The notes beneath the pieces are model-generated. The model was not told the DNA's origin. It searched no databases and saw only the letters and a program-made list of their open reading frames with translations. Source: Desulfobacteraceae bacterium (GTDB lineage: Bacteria > Desulfobacterota > Desulfobacteria > Desulfobacterales > SURF-7). Taken from it: DNA of 7,874 nucleotides. Positions within the stretch are counted from its first letter, which is position 1; the number at the start of each line of letters is the position of its first letter. A program made the translations under genes and the position numbers. This document shows, piece by piece, positions 1-6,170 of the stretch. The stretch spans positions 1-7,874 of the forward strand of contig JAUXBD010000048.1 in assembly GCA_030619585.1 (NCBI GenBank), read 5' to 3'.

Positions 1-44
1 TTACCTTTGAACATGTTAAACTTACACAAAGGAGCTACAAGTGA
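1..44 (+). CDS. sdhA: C-terminal end of succinate dehydrogenase/fumarate reductase flavoprotein subunit (partial)
   Basis: Only the last 13 codons are visible, in the frame starting at base 3, reading TFEHVKLTQRSYK and ending at TGA 42-44. The stop overlaps the GTG start of the next gene in a GTGA arrangement, typical of tightly coupled subunits. A flavoprotein subunit is expected directly upstream of the iron-sulfur subunit, and the basic RSYK-type end fits my recollection of such subunits in this class. The call rests mainly on position, since too little sequence is present for domain evidence. The protein would carry FAD and the succinate/fumarate site on the membrane-bound complex. Confidence 0.65.
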   Translation, partial: TFEHVKLTQRSYK

Positions 45-805
45 CATCAGATTCCTCTAAAAATACAATCAATCTGACCTTAAAGGTCTGGCGGCAGGAA
101 ACATCGGAAAAGCGCGGCAGGTTTGAGACATATGATGCAAAAGGGATCTCAAAGGACATGTCGTTTCTTGAAATGCTCGATGTTGTAAACGAAAGGCTCA
201 CACTGGAACAAAAAATACCGATTGCCTTTGATCACGACTGCCGAGAGGGCATCTGCGGCATGTGCGGTTGTGTTGTAAACGGAAGGCCCCATGGTAGTGA
301 AAAGGGTACAACTCTCTGCCAGCTTCATATGCGGCATTTTTCAGACGGGGACACCATCGTTATTGAACCATGGCGTTCAAGGGCGTTTCCCGTAATCAAG
401 GACCTTGTGGTTGACCGCTACGCACTTGACAAAGTTATACAGGCAGGAGGATATATCTCCGCAAATACCGGCGGAGCCCCTGACGCAAACGCAATCCCGA
501 TACCCCAGGAAACAGCCGAGCTTGCCATGGATGCTGCTGCATGTATAGGGTGCGGCGCCTGTGTTGCATCGTGTCCGAATGCATCTGCCATGCTGTTTCT
601 GGGTGCCAAGATATCCCACCTTACTCTTTTGCCCCAGGGAAAACCCGAGGCAAAAAAACGTATTCTTACGATGATTAAAAAAATGGATGATCTCGGGTTC
701 GGCAACTGTACCAATGAGGCTGAATGCGAGGCTGAATGTCCAAAGGAGATATCAATAACAAATATCGCCAGAATGAACCTGGAATACATAAAAGCGGTTA
801 TTTAA
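41..805 (+). CDS. sdhB: Succinate dehydrogenase/fumarate reductase iron-sulfur subunit
   Basis: This 254-residue electron-transfer subunit relays electrons between the flavoprotein and the membrane cytochrome b/quinone site. Residues 1-125 form the ferredoxin-like domain with the [2Fe-2S] ligands C67, C72, C75 and C93. The 17-residue gap before C93 is longer than the 11 in E. coli FrdB, and the CREGICGMCG...TLCQLHMRHF pattern is what I know from Geobacter-type enzymes. C168, C171, C174 and C233 fit the [4Fe-4S] ligands, and C178, C223 and C229 the [3Fe-4S] ligands, with spacings matching E. coli SdhB. The GTG start at 41 is supported by AAAGGAG at 28-34 with a 6-base spacer and by the overlap with the upstream stop. 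In a complete-oxidizing sulfate reducer it would serve the oxidative TCA cycle; direction of catalysis cannot be read from sequence. sdhB and frdB are equally fitting names. Confidence 0.96.
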   Translation: MTSDSSKNTINLTLKVWRQETSEKRGRFETYDAKGISKDMSFLEMLDVVNERLTLEQKIPIAFDHDCREGICGMCGCVVNGRPHGSEKGTTLCQLHMRHFSDGDTIVIEPWRSRAFPVIKDLVVDRYALDKVIQAGGYISANTGGAPDANAIPIPQETAELAMDAAACIGCGACVASCPNASAMLFLGAKISHLTLLPQGKPEAKKRILTMIKKMDDLGFGNCTNEAECEAECPKEISITNIARMNLEYIKAVI

Positions 806-806
806 T

Positions 807-836
807 CCGGGAACTGGTTTTAACCCCGGCCTTTTC
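807..836 (+). terminator. Weak candidate terminator after sdhB
   Basis: CCGGG (807-811) can pair with CCCGG (825-829) around a 13-base loop, followed by CCTTTTCT. The stem is only five GC pairs and the T-run is short, so termination would be partial at best. It lies 2 bases after the sdhB stop, the right place for the end of an sdh operon transcript. Confidence 0.35.
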
Positions 837-884
837 TATTGTCATGTCAAGCTTGTTCGATGCTCTCTTAAGGATTAACACTTT

Positions 885-1898
885 ATGAACGACAAAGTAT
901 TAGTGATGGGCGCCAGTGGATTTCTCGGCAGTCATGTTGTGAAAGCACTGGCGGACAAAAAGCGTGACCTCCGCATATTTACCCGGCAAAAAAGCAATAT
1001 ATCAGCAATGCGGCACCTTGATTTTGAGCATGTCTATGGTGATGTGAGGGATAAAGATTCGGTTGAGCGGGCTTTAAAAGGCTGCCAGGTGGTTTATTAC
1101 TGTGTGGTGGACACCCGGGCCTGGACAAAAAACACAAAACCATTGCGCGAAATCAATATTGTCGGATTGCGTAATGTCATGGACGCATCCATTGCAGCCG
1201 GTGTAAAGCGGTTTGTCTACACCAGCACATTTATGACAATAGGTCTTAATCCCTCCGGTGTTGCCAGTGAAAAAGATGAATTTAACTGGTGGGAAGACGC
1301 GCCGAAATATGTAAGAGTACGCGTTGAAGCTGAACAGCTGTTTTTTGAATATTGTAAAAAAGGTCTGCCCGGGGTTGCCTGCAATGTTGGCATGACCTTC
1401 GGCTCTGATGATATAGAGCCTACCCCCCATGGTATGATATTCGCATTTGCCGTGCTTGGCAAGTTTCCCTGTTACTGGGACGCACATTTCAGTTCAGTGG
1501 GGGTTAAAGACGCAGCAGACGCCATGCTGCTTGCTGAAAAGAATGGCAGAATCGGTGAACGTTATTTGATTACTGAAAAACTGCTTTCAATAAAAGAGCT
1601 CTTCCAGATTGGTATCGATAATACCGGATTGGTAAAACGTCTGTATTTAATACCCATGGCGTTAATGAATGTTTCCTGCTTCCTGTTTGAGACATTCGCG
1701 AATATTAGAGGCATGGAAACCCGGTTTTCCTTTACCAATTTGCGTTTATCGCGACTGACAAAAGATTTTGACAACAGCAAGGCATTAAAAGAGCTTCAAT
1801 GGAAACCCCGTCCTGTGGAAGAATCGATCGCACAAGCCGCAAAATGGTTTGCCAGTGATGAGTCCGGCTGTAAAAATTTAAGCTATAGAGATTTATAA
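885..1898 (+). CDS. NAD(P)-dependent epimerase/dehydratase-like extended SDR
   Basis: This 337-residue protein has an N-terminal Rossmann fold with the nucleotide motif GASGFLG at 9-15, a strand ending in GDVRD (52-56), and VYTSTF at 111-116 where extended SDRs carry their catalytic Ser/Thr. The usual YxxxK is replaced by Y142-V-R-V-R146, followed by EAEQ as in the common YxxxKxxAE block. Residues about 165-240 (NVGMTFG, TPHG, VGVKDAADAMLLA, GERYLITE) form the variable substrate half. Residues 252-275 are hydrophobic and may associate with membrane. The end (KALKELQWKPRPVEESI) is the typical epimerase C-terminus. Relatives act on nucleotide sugars, flavonoids, sterols or hopanoid precursors; the substrate here is unknown. 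TTAAGGA at 868-874 is a fair ribosome-binding site for ATG 885. The gene is separated from sdhB by 79 bp and probably has its own function. Confidence 0.82.
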   Translation: MNDKVLVMGASGFLGSHVVKALADKKRDLRIFTRQKSNISAMRHLDFEHVYGDVRDKDSVERALKGCQVVYYCVVDTRAWTKNTKPLREINIVGLRNVMDASIAAGVKRFVYTSTFMTIGLNPSGVASEKDEFNWWEDAPKYVRVRVEAEQLFFEYCKKGLPGVACNVGMTFGSDDIEPTPHGMIFAFAVLGKFPCYWDAHFSSVGVKDAADAMLLAEKNGRIGERYLITEKLLSIKELFQIGIDNTGLVKRLYLIPMALMNVSCFLFETFANIRGMETRFSFTNLRLSRLTKDFDNSKALKELQWKPRPVEESIAQAAKWFASDESGCKNLSYRDL

Positions 1899-1908
1899 AA
1901 TAAGGAAA

Positions 1909-3318
1909 TTAAAGAAATGCAAGAACATAAACAACGGCTATGGCAATATGAAGCATGGCAAAGGGCAGGGCTTTTTTTACAAATCCGGCAAAAGGCAAAT
2001 TGATGTTGTACTTATGAATAATGGTCACGGCAACCAGTGTGGACGCGCTGCCTATGGGTGTAAGGTTCCCGCCTAGATTGGCCCCGAAAACAACCGCCCA
2101 CCACAAAGGTGAGCTGCTGGCCACCTGTTTTGCCGTGAGTATTTTCGCAAGCATGGCGGAAAGGGGTATGTTGTCGGTGACCGAACTGAAGACTGCAGAC
2201 GATATCAGAAGTGCGCCGGTTCCCATGAGATTTTCCGTTTCGCCGATTATTTTACCTATGCCTTCTCCTATCAATCCCAGCACCTGGGCATGCTCCATGA
2301 CATTGATAACAATAAACAGGGCGGCAAAAAATCCTATCAGGTCCCAATCAATAGCCTTGTAAAACTGGTCCACTTCGGATTTGTATCTGATCAGCATAAC
2401 AATTGAGAAACTGATGGCAACAAAACTCATCCCCAGATTTCTAATAAGGGGGAGAACTGAAGTTGCGGCAATCATGGTTATAAATGCAACCAGCATGAAT
2501 GCTGCGAACCGGAAAAAAGCTTTGCTTACCACCCCGTCATTTTCATCAAAGCTTGCCACCAATTTTTCTGCGGCATGTTTTTCCTCGTCAGAAACCAGGC
2601 TCTTTATTTTGAATATTTTTGCACCCATGAATATTGTAAGGCCTGTTGCAACGCAAACATAGGGACTTGCCTTTACAAAAAACGTGACAAAGCTTATCCC
2701 GGCAGCATGTCCCACAATAATATTGGGAACAGAGCTTATCAGTGTTAATAGGCCGCCGATATTGGTAAGAAGCCCTTCAATAAGAAGGAACCCCAGCAGC
2801 TTGTCTGTGTTTTTAAGTTTCTTCAAAGACACGCCGGAAAGTGACCCCACAATTATCATTGCGGTCACATTGTTGAGGACAGCAGAAAAAACAACGGTCA
2901 TCAAGCCATAGTACCACAGCAGCTTTAGCGGGTCTCCTTTGGATGCCTTTGTCAGCTTGATTGCAATCCAGGTGAACAACCCTGATTTTGAAGTTACATC
3001 AACAAAAAGACTTGAACCAAGGATAATGCCTATAACACCCCAGTCCACAGCCGGAATAAACACAGGCATCTCTATCTTATGGCCGTTGGGAAGGGTGAGT
3101 TCCCCAAAGGGAAGTAAATTGAAGTATGCGCCGAGTAAAAGGCAGACAACAGAAAAAACACCCACTATCAGAGATTTTTTCGCGTGCAACTTTTCTTCAA
3201 AAGCAAGAGACACGATAAGCGCCACAAGAAGTGATGTGAAAAGCAACGTCACTTCTGCGGAAACATGGTGTATTGCATATGCTGCGGTTTCTGCAATATA
3301 GCTGCTTTCAGAGGTCAT
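1909..3318 (-). CDS. ArsB/NhaD-type permease (ion transporter superfamily, CitMHS-like)
   Basis: This 469-residue, very hydrophobic protein has about a dozen membrane segments (roughly 22-40, 49-69, 85-107, 131-160, 172-215, 218-236, 268-288, 295-310, 324-341, 365-380, 403-436, 448-468). It shows the two pseudo-symmetric halves of the IT superfamily. SAVLNNVTAMI (145-155) matches SSVTDNIPLSAML (378-390), and TNIGGLLTLISSVPNI (185-200) matches ANLGGNLTPIGSASTL (413-428). DWDLIGFFAALFIVINVMEH (324-343) is typical of ArsB/P-protein/NhaD members. A charged loop at about 238-265 links the halves. Family members move Na+/H+, arsenite or dicarboxylates; I cannot assign a substrate. It is last in a unit behind the USP-like gene (20-bp gap), and no strong ribosome-binding site is visible before ATG 3318. 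Its stop lies 10 bp from the stop of the convergent SDR gene. Confidence 0.88.
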   Translation of the reverse strand: MTSESSYIAETAAYAIHHVSAEVTLLFTSLLVALIVSLAFEEKLHAKKSLIVGVFSVVCLLLGAYFNLLPFGELTLPNGHKIEMPVFIPAVDWGVIGIILGSSLFVDVTSKSGLFTWIAIKLTKASKGDPLKLLWYYGLMTVVFSAVLNNVTAMIIVGSLSGVSLKKLKNTDKLLGFLLIEGLLTNIGGLLTLISSVPNIIVGHAAGISFVTFFVKASPYVCVATGLTIFMGAKIFKIKSLVSDEEKHAAEKLVASFDENDGVVSKAFFRFAAFMLVAFITMIAATSVLPLIRNLGMSFVAISFSIVMLIRYKSEVDQFYKAIDWDLIGFFAALFIVINVMEHAQVLGLIGEGIGKIIGETENLMGTGALLISSAVFSSVTDNIPLSAMLAKILTAKQVASSSPLWWAVVFGANLGGNLTPIGSASTLVAVTIIHKYNINLPFAGFVKKALPFAMLHIAIAVVYVLAFL

Positions 3319-3338
3319 AATAATCTATTCACAGCATT

Positions 3339-4199
3339 TTAAAGCATTAACAAAGGAATCTCTCGCAGTTCAATGGCAAGGGGATATGCAATCCTGTGCA
3401 TGGCAAGTTGCTCATCATCCTTTGTGTTCATCACAAGCATATTTACCCTGTATTTATCAATAAGTTCCCTGTATTTTCCCACATGATGCCCGATATCAAC
3501 CACTGCTTCCATCATAACGAGCAGGCCCAGCTCTTTAATAATACGGATGCAGGATTTAATATAATCGGCGGGCTCCTTTAAAAGCCGGCTTTCAATATTT
3601 AACCTGGCTTCATCGGTATTTATTGACGAGATTTTTGATATCACATCTATAAATTTTTCAAAAACCATCCTGTTTTCGATATGCACAAGATAAAGGGTGC
3701 CGTTTTTCGCCGTAAACCTCACAGCATTATTGACAAGGCGATCATCTGCAGAGATTTGATCGGTAACAGCCATTACACTGTTAGGGGTGTCAAAGGCATG
3801 TTTTGCAGCATAACTTGCATCAGGATGGGGTAAAAGCAGTACAGGGCTTGATGACACCTGAAGAAGAACATCAAGGTGTGCGCCAAGGCTGAACTTGAAA
3901 CTCCAGGCCCTGCTGTGCAGGTTTCGATATGTACAGACCAGGTCAGGCTTTTCTTTTTCAACCAGGTCGATAATATCCTTAGCTGAATCAAATTCATGAC
4001 CGTGAACGATTCTCCAGCTAAAGGTGTCGCCTTTTGGTATGGTGTTTAGAAGTTTTTTAACATTTTCGACAAAGGAGGCAGCCTCTTTTTCAGCCTTGTC
4101 CGTGATGATCATAACAGATTTGAAGATGATCTCTTCATAGTGAAAGATATCCTTGACAGCAGACCTGAAAACGCTTTCAAACTGATCAATCTGTGTCAT
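3339..4199 (-). CDS. Double universal-stress-protein-like protein
   Basis: This 286-residue soluble protein appears to hold two USP-type alpha/beta domains, about 25-124 and 140-286. Domain 1 ends in KPDLVCTY...SSPVLLLPHP, the place where USPs read ADLIVMG...CPVLVVP. Domain 2 begins SVMAVTD, has the LYLVHIE strand (169-175) and ends VNMLVMNTK...IPLLML. The GxxGx9G(S/T) ATP-binding motif of ATP-binding USPs is absent from both domains (YRNLHSRAWSFKFSLG and MNTKDDEQLAMHRIA stand there), so a non-nucleotide-binding, UspA-like or regulatory role is likely. It starts 14 bp after the TPR gene and is followed after 20 bp by the permease. USPs are often encoded beside transporters and may regulate them, which is inferred here. 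A GGGGGT stretch near 4206-4211 is the only ribosome-binding candidate. Confidence 0.75.
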   Translation of the reverse strand: MTQIDQFESVFRSAVKDIFHYEEIIFKSVMIITDKAEKEAASFVENVKKLLNTIPKGDTFSWRIVHGHEFDSAKDIIDLVEKEKPDLVCTYRNLHSRAWSFKFSLGAHLDVLLQVSSSPVLLLPHPDASYAAKHAFDTPNSVMAVTDQISADDRLVNNAVRFTAKNGTLYLVHIENRMVFEKFIDVISKISSINTDEARLNIESRLLKEPADYIKSCIRIIKELGLLVMMEAVVDIGHHVGKYRELIDKYRVNMLVMNTKDDEQLAMHRIAYPLAIELREIPLLML

Positions 4200-4213
4200 A
4201 TACAGACCCCCAC

Positions 4214-5437
4214 TTACAACTGGCGTTCAGCAGTTTTAGCAAACTTCAGGTACCGTTTTGCCTCTTCATCATAGCCACATTTTGCATAGATCTCACTGAG
4301 CCTGTTAAAATATCGCACCTGGTTTAAGGGGTCATCCTGGCAAAGGGAGAGATAGATCTCACGAATGTTTTCCGAGACATCTCCTAACTCATAACTGATA
4401 TCCGCATACCGCTGTTTCACAAACGGGTCCACCCTGCCTCCGCAGCCCTTGCACTCATTTATAAGTTTACCGTAGATCTCAAGGGCTTTTTCCTTTGATT
4501 CAAGGGCTTCGTAGGTTCTTGCAAGGGCCTTTGCTATATGTTCATTCCATCCGTTTGTTCCCATATGTTCAAGGTAGAATGATTCCGTTTCTTTATACTT
4601 TTCGGCCTGAAACAGGGTCTCGCCCACAAGAAGCTTCATGGGAAGGGATATCTTGAGATCATCCGGACAGGATTGGAGAAGCTCAAGAGCCTTGTCATAG
4701 GAACGCTTCTCCCAGAATATGTCGCACAACATCTCATAGGCACGAACAGATCCGGGATAACTGTCAATGAACTTTACCAGCAGTGCATCGGCGTTGTCCA
4801 TATCCCCCAGGTTAAGGTGGGCTGTGGCCAGTTCGAGGTGAATATAGCTTACGGTTGAGTCATGTTCTTCCAGTGATTTTGCCAAAAGTACTGCGGCGCG
4901 TTCAAAATATCCCTGGTTAAGTGCAATATATCCCATTTTAAAAGAATCGCCATAACCCAGATATTCATCCTTCACATGGCCTTGCAGGGTACTGCACAGG
5001 GCAATAAAATACTCCTCCCCGGTGTCCTTTTCATCTATATCTTCATCTGATTCCATAGCAGGATCACGTGTCGGCAGGATCACCTCATCTTGGATGTCCA
5101 GCAGCAGGTGCTCAATTTGCATGGTAAGATCGGTATCGGAGCTTAATTCCAGGGCCAGTTTAAGCAGTTCCGCAGCATCGTCATTACAGCCTGATTCAAT
5201 CAGGTTTACGGCATTGTTTTTATGCTGAAGCGCCAACGCTTCCCTGCTTTGATTGATTTTATCTTCGAGCCTTTTCTGGTTGTGGGAGGAATTCGGTAAG
5301 GTTTTTCGCTCAAGTTGAGCCAGGGATTTTTCATATTCAAGTTTTGCCGGGCCAAACTCATTGGAATTGAAAAATCTGTCACCCTTTTTTTCGCAGCTCT
5401 CATATGATCGTGATGAAAAAATATCAAATATTCCCAT
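4214..5437 (-). CDS. Tetratricopeptide-repeat protein of unknown function
   Basis: This 407-residue, all-helical protein has no signal peptide or membrane segment and is probably cytoplasmic. TPR-like helix pairs are visible at about 14-45, 69-100, 166-190, 197-228, 232-255, 265-290, 301-326 and 374-402; clear examples are ELATAHLNLGDMDNADALL and LSEIYAKCGYDEEAKRYL. An acidic linker (127-143) separates the N-terminal repeats from the main array. A CKGCGG motif at 329-334 could be a small metal site, but only one Cys pair is seen. It is first in the three-gene minus-strand unit with the USP-like and permease genes, so it may act as a scaffold or sensor for them (inference). The ATG at 5437 has only a weak GGA-containing ribosome-binding site. 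TPR proteins bind protein partners; no enzymatic domain is present. Confidence 0.83.
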   Translation of the reverse strand: MGIFDIFSSRSYESCEKKGDRFFNSNEFGPAKLEYEKSLAQLERKTLPNSSHNQKRLEDKINQSREALALQHKNNAVNLIESGCNDDAAELLKLALELSSDTDLTMQIEHLLLDIQDEVILPTRDPAMESDEDIDEKDTGEEYFIALCSTLQGHVKDEYLGYGDSFKMGYIALNQGYFERAAVLLAKSLEEHDSTVSYIHLELATAHLNLGDMDNADALLVKFIDSYPGSVRAYEMLCDIFWEKRSYDKALELLQSCPDDLKISLPMKLLVGETLFQAEKYKETESFYLEHMGTNGWNEHIAKALARTYEALESKEKALEIYGKLINECKGCGGRVDPFVKQRYADISYELGDVSENIREIYLSLCQDDPLNQVRYFNRLSEIYAKCGYDEEAKRYLKFAKTAERQL

Positions 5438-5530
5438 TGATCCGTTCCGTTTGATCTATTCCGTCAGGCAAAATAATTGGAGTTAATGTATTTTTATAAT
5501 GTTCGAATGTGGCCATAACACACTGATATT

Positions 5531-5631
5531 GATGCCTTTAATCTTTGATATTTTTATGAGAAATGCAGGGCACAACAATATGCCTTAGCCCCGAATATGC
5601 TTCAAAGATTTTGGGCATTTCAATGGGCTAA
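5531..5631 (-). promoter_or_regulatory. Structured leader candidate upstream of the TPR/USP/permease unit
   Basis: This lies in the 277-bp gap between the csp stop and the TPR start. A long imperfect inverted repeat pairs 5531-5548 with 5602-5619, with AATCTTTGA/TCAAAGATT and ATGCC/GGCAT perfect and a 3-base internal loop. A second, incompatible hairpin pairs TTAGCCC (5585-5591) with GGGCTAA (5625-5631). A small GGCA/TGCC hairpin sits at 5569-5584. The two larger pairings cannot form together, which is the arrangement of a switching leader, but no known riboswitch class is recognised. No convincing sigma-70 promoter was found in the gap. Confidence 0.35.
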
Positions 5632-5638
5632 AACAATG

Positions 5639-5674
5639 AAGGGCTCTCCACAATGTTTTGAATAGAGAACCCTT
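5639..5674 (-). terminator. Rho-independent terminator of the cold-shock gene
   Basis: AAGGGCTCTC (5639-5648) faces GAGAACCCTT (5665-5674) around a 16-base loop. In minus-strand RNA all ten positions pair, one as a G-U wobble; in plus-strand RNA the same position is a C-A mismatch, so the hairpin is better in the minus direction. The minus-strand tail is U-rich but interrupted (CATTGTTTT), while the plus strand has T5 after the stem. It sits about 40 bp after the csp stop and separates csp from the TPR operon. Confidence 0.6.
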
Positions 5675-5714
5675 TTTGTTAAATTATTTTTATCCGATAC
5701 CTTGGCAATAAAAG

Positions 5715-5915
5715 CTAAGCAACAGTTACATTCACAGCAGAAGGGCCTTTTGCCCCATCTTCTATGTCAAATGTAACTCGATCGCCTTCATTAAGCGACT
5801 TGAAACCTGAAGAATTAATACCTGAATGATGAACGAACACATCAGGGCCGTCTTCCTGCTCAATAAATCCATAACCTTTACTATCATTGAACCATTTTAC
5901 AATACCACTAGCCAT
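5715..5915 (-). CDS. CspA-family cold-shock protein
   Basis: This is a 66-residue single cold-shock domain, the normal length for bacterial Csp proteins. It contains RNP1 (KGYGFI, 13-18) and RNP2 (VFVHHS, 26-31), the aromatic surface that binds single-stranded RNA/DNA, with the family start MASGIVKWFNDSKGYGFI and the end GPSAVNVTVA. Family members act as RNA chaperones in the cytoplasm, with or without cold induction. ATG 5915 is preceded by AAAGGAGGTT (5922-5931) with an 8-base spacer after GGAGG, one of the strongest ribosome-binding sites in the window, fitting high expression. The gene is monocistronic, with its own terminator and a candidate promoter that would give a leader of about 125 nt. 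The exact paralogue (A, C, D, E) cannot be assigned. Confidence 0.96.
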   Translation of the reverse strand: MASGIVKWFNDSKGYGFIEQEDGPDVFVHHSGINSSGFKSLNEGDRVTFDIEDGAKGPSAVNVTVA

Positions 5916-5930
5916 ATAAGTAACCTCCTT

Positions 5931-6014
5931 TCAAAAGATTCTCTTAGTTCCAAACTTCAGGCTACCAAATTTTATTAAATGGCTATCTTCCTGAAAACGA
6001 AACCTGCGCACCAC
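5931..6014 (-). CDS. Possible 27-residue basic leader peptide upstream of csp
   Basis: A small frame opens at GTG 6014-6012 and ends at TGA 5933-5931, immediately before the AAGGAGG of the csp gene. It has its own AAGGAGG (6027-6033), the same 7-mer as the csp site, though the 12-base spacer is long. The peptide is cationic and aromatic (net about +5, five Phe) and ends KFGSLKFGTKRIF with a repeated KFG. The stop/ribosome-binding-site contact would allow translational coupling or leader-peptide control of csp. I recognise no family. The frame also stays open upstream of the proposed start, and structured leader RNA is an alternative explanation. Confidence 0.35.
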   Translation of the reverse strand: MVRRFRFQEDSHLIKFGSLKFGTKRIF

Positions 6015-6046
6015 AATTAGGATGTGCCTCCTTGAGTTATCTATTG

Positions 6047-6075
6047 ATAATCTCTTTTTTTGAAAAAACAAGCAA
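6047..6075 (-). promoter_or_regulatory. Candidate csp promoter
   Basis: On the minus strand TTGCTT (6075-6070) lies 17 bases before GATTAT (6052-6047), a moderate sigma-70 match (3/6 and 4/6). Transcription would begin near 6040, giving a leader of about 125 nt, a length usual for cold-shock mRNAs. The spacer is unusual, being T6-C-A7 and nearly self-complementary. Confidence 0.4.
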
Positions 6076-6096
6076 TTTATTCGATATTTATTCGAT
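6075..6096. repeat. Perfect 11-bp tandem repeat at the csp promoter
   Basis: ATTTATTCGAT occurs twice in direct succession (6075-6085 and 6086-6096). The second copy with its flank also forms ATTTAT-TCG-ATAAAT (6086-6100). The repeat touches the proposed -35 hexamer from upstream, so it could be an AT-rich UP-like element or a pair of binding sites for a regulator one helical turn apart. Confidence 0.6.
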
Positions 6097-6101
6097 AAAT
6101 C

Positions 6102-6167
6102 GTTGATCGCATGGAAGCAGTGGCCAAAGTAAACCAGGATCAACAATATATTGTGTTTGGCCTTTTT
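6102..6167 (+). repeat. Interleaved inverted repeats with terminator-like end on + strand
   Basis: GTTGATC (6102-6108) is complementary to GATCAAC (6138-6144), and GGCCAAA (6122-6128) is complementary to TTTGGCC (6156-6162); both are perfect 7-bp pairs in the order A-B-A'-B'. A 12-bp palindrome ACAATATATTGT (6143-6154) lies between, and T5 follows the last arm (6163-6167). On the + strand the second pair resembles an intrinsic terminator, but no + strand gene precedes it. On the - strand it is the 3' region of the GIY-YIG gene and has no U-run. Confidence 0.5.
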
Positions 6168-6170
6168 AGT

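Noticed and set aside
1074..1487. 137-codon open frame on the - strand inside the SDR gene
   Set aside because: The opposite frame encodes clear SDR motifs throughout; this one is rich in Cys, His and Gly without any family pattern.
2021..3301. Series of + strand open frames opposite the permease
   Set aside because: The minus-strand product has family motifs over its whole length; the + frames are antisense by-products of hydrophobic codons.
5690..5712. Promoter for the TPR unit using TTGCCA (near 5705)
   Set aside because: The nearest good -10 (AATAAT) is only 14 bases away, and transcription would run straight into the csp terminator.
5931..6146. Full 71-codon reading of the csp leader frame
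   Set aside because: The upstream part overlaps the promoter, tandem repeat and inverted repeats and lacks a ribosome-binding site at its ATG; only the last 27 codons have one.
6075..6162. CRISPR-like array
   Set aside because: Only two 11-bp copies with no spacer, and no cas genes are present.
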